Below, one piece after another: positions 63,827 through 64,000 of a stretch of 64,000 bases of DNA. Every line of letters starts with the position of its first letter. Position 1 is the stretch's first letter. The DNA is from an uncultured Lachnospiraceae bacterium (GTDB lineage: Bacteria; Bacillota; Clostridia; Lachnospirales; Lachnospiraceae): the NCBI GenBank assembly GCA_910579275.1, contig CAJTTO010000001.1, forward strand, positions 1 through 64,000, given 5' to 3'. Under the pieces are notes generated by a model. That model saw only the letters and a program-made list of their open reading frames with translations. It was not told the DNA's origin and ran no database searches. A program made the translations under genes and the position numbers.

Positions 63827-64000
63827 TTGATAAGAGATAATCAGAAGTATTTTAACAGACTGCTGGTTCTGCTCGATGCACTGGTTATAGGGGCTGCCTA
63901 CTGGCTGTCATGGTTTCTGTGGCTCAGTGGGTATGTCAGGGAGAACGAACCCGGCACTGGTATCTTGTCGGTGGAGATATACTTTATCGCGTTTCTGGCA
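63827..64000 (+). CDS. Second polyprenyl sugar-phosphate transferase, N-terminal part
   Basis: A partial gene cut by the window end. It starts at TTG 63827, five bases after AAGGTGA, and reads MIRDNQKYFNRLLVLLDALV then IGAAYWLSWFLWLSGYV. This is the usual N-terminus of undecaprenyl-phosphate glucose phosphotransferases (exopolysaccharide priming enzymes of the WcaJ type). The catalytic part lies outside. It has its own promoter, so it probably begins a new transcription unit for another polymer. Confidence 0.75.
   Translation, partial: MIRDNQKYFNRLLVLLDALVIGAAYWLSWFLWLSGYVRENEPGTGILSVEIYFIAFLA

Overview
The window is most likely chromosomal DNA of a low-to-mid GC Firmicute, probably a Lachnospiraceae relative. 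This is inferred from AGGAGG-type ribosome sites, TTG/GTG starts, sigma-A promoters, a CotH/VTC/DUF4956 triad, Big_2-GH25 wall proteins, a GH78 rhamnosidase and an AAA-ATPase-like/PD-(D/E)XK protein. Almost the whole window is a surface-polysaccharide locus. I see no rRNA, tRNA, CRISPR array or recognisable insertion sequence.

Layout. 0-3 kb, minus strand: a TupA-like ATP-grasp protein that meets an in-frame TAG, a GT-B-like protein and a GT4 glycosyltransferase. 3-4.8 kb: an AlbA_2-type regulator whose winged-helix tail is out of frame, then a structured intergenic repeat (copy A). 4.8-10 kb: GT4, a Wzx-like flippase and a YfhO-type GT-C. 10-13.5 kb: an AAA/nuclease-like protein (minus strand), a GtrB-like GT2 and a small Xre regulator. 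13.7-16.9 kb: CotH, VTC and DUF4956. 17-23.3 kb: GT4, a frameshifted membrane GT-C on the opposite strand, a DUF6311 protein and a GtrII-like protein. 23.3-26.6 kb: lipoprotein alpha-L-rhamnosidase. 26.6-32.3 kb: a cassette of two membrane GT2s, an FAD enzyme, an SDR, a TIM-barrel isomerase and another GT2. 32.4-39.8 kb: promoter and repeat copy B, a priming sugar-phosphate transferase, a GT26, a ChbG deacetylase, an SGNH lipoprotein, DUF6077-like proteins and a two-gene DMT pair. 40-50 kb: a giant Tyr-pentad/Big_2/GH25 membrane protein, rmlB, rmlA, a GH25 paralogue, rmlC and an ABC exporter with a Wzt C-terminal domain. 50-60.6 kb: a WbdD-like methyltransferase-kinase, three large GT2 proteins and phosphoglucomutase. 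60.8-64 kb: GtrA, two GT2s and the start of a second priming transferase.

How it fits together (inference). Phosphoglucomutase, RmlA, RmlB and RmlC feed dTDP-rhamnose synthesis; rmlD is not in the window. Multi-domain GT2s build a rhamnan-like chain, a WbdD-like enzyme may cap it, and Wzm/Wzt with a carbohydrate-binding domain would export it. GtrB-like GT2s, GtrA and several GT-C membrane proteins can decorate the product outside the membrane. Two priming transferases and two export routes (Wzx and ABC) suggest more than one polymer. GH25 proteins, the SGNH lipoprotein and the rhamnosidase would remodel wall or polymer.

The least ordinary features are: a cytoplasm-facing domain with Tyr at 26 of 27 consecutive pentad positions; the WbdD-like plus Wzt_C pair in a Gram-positive setting; a four-copy structured intergenic element whose changes keep RNA pairing; a 29-nt repeat that can explain the regulator frameshift; and two GT2 proteins carrying a degenerate extra GT domain. 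Function statements rest on recognised motifs and context only; no database search was run.
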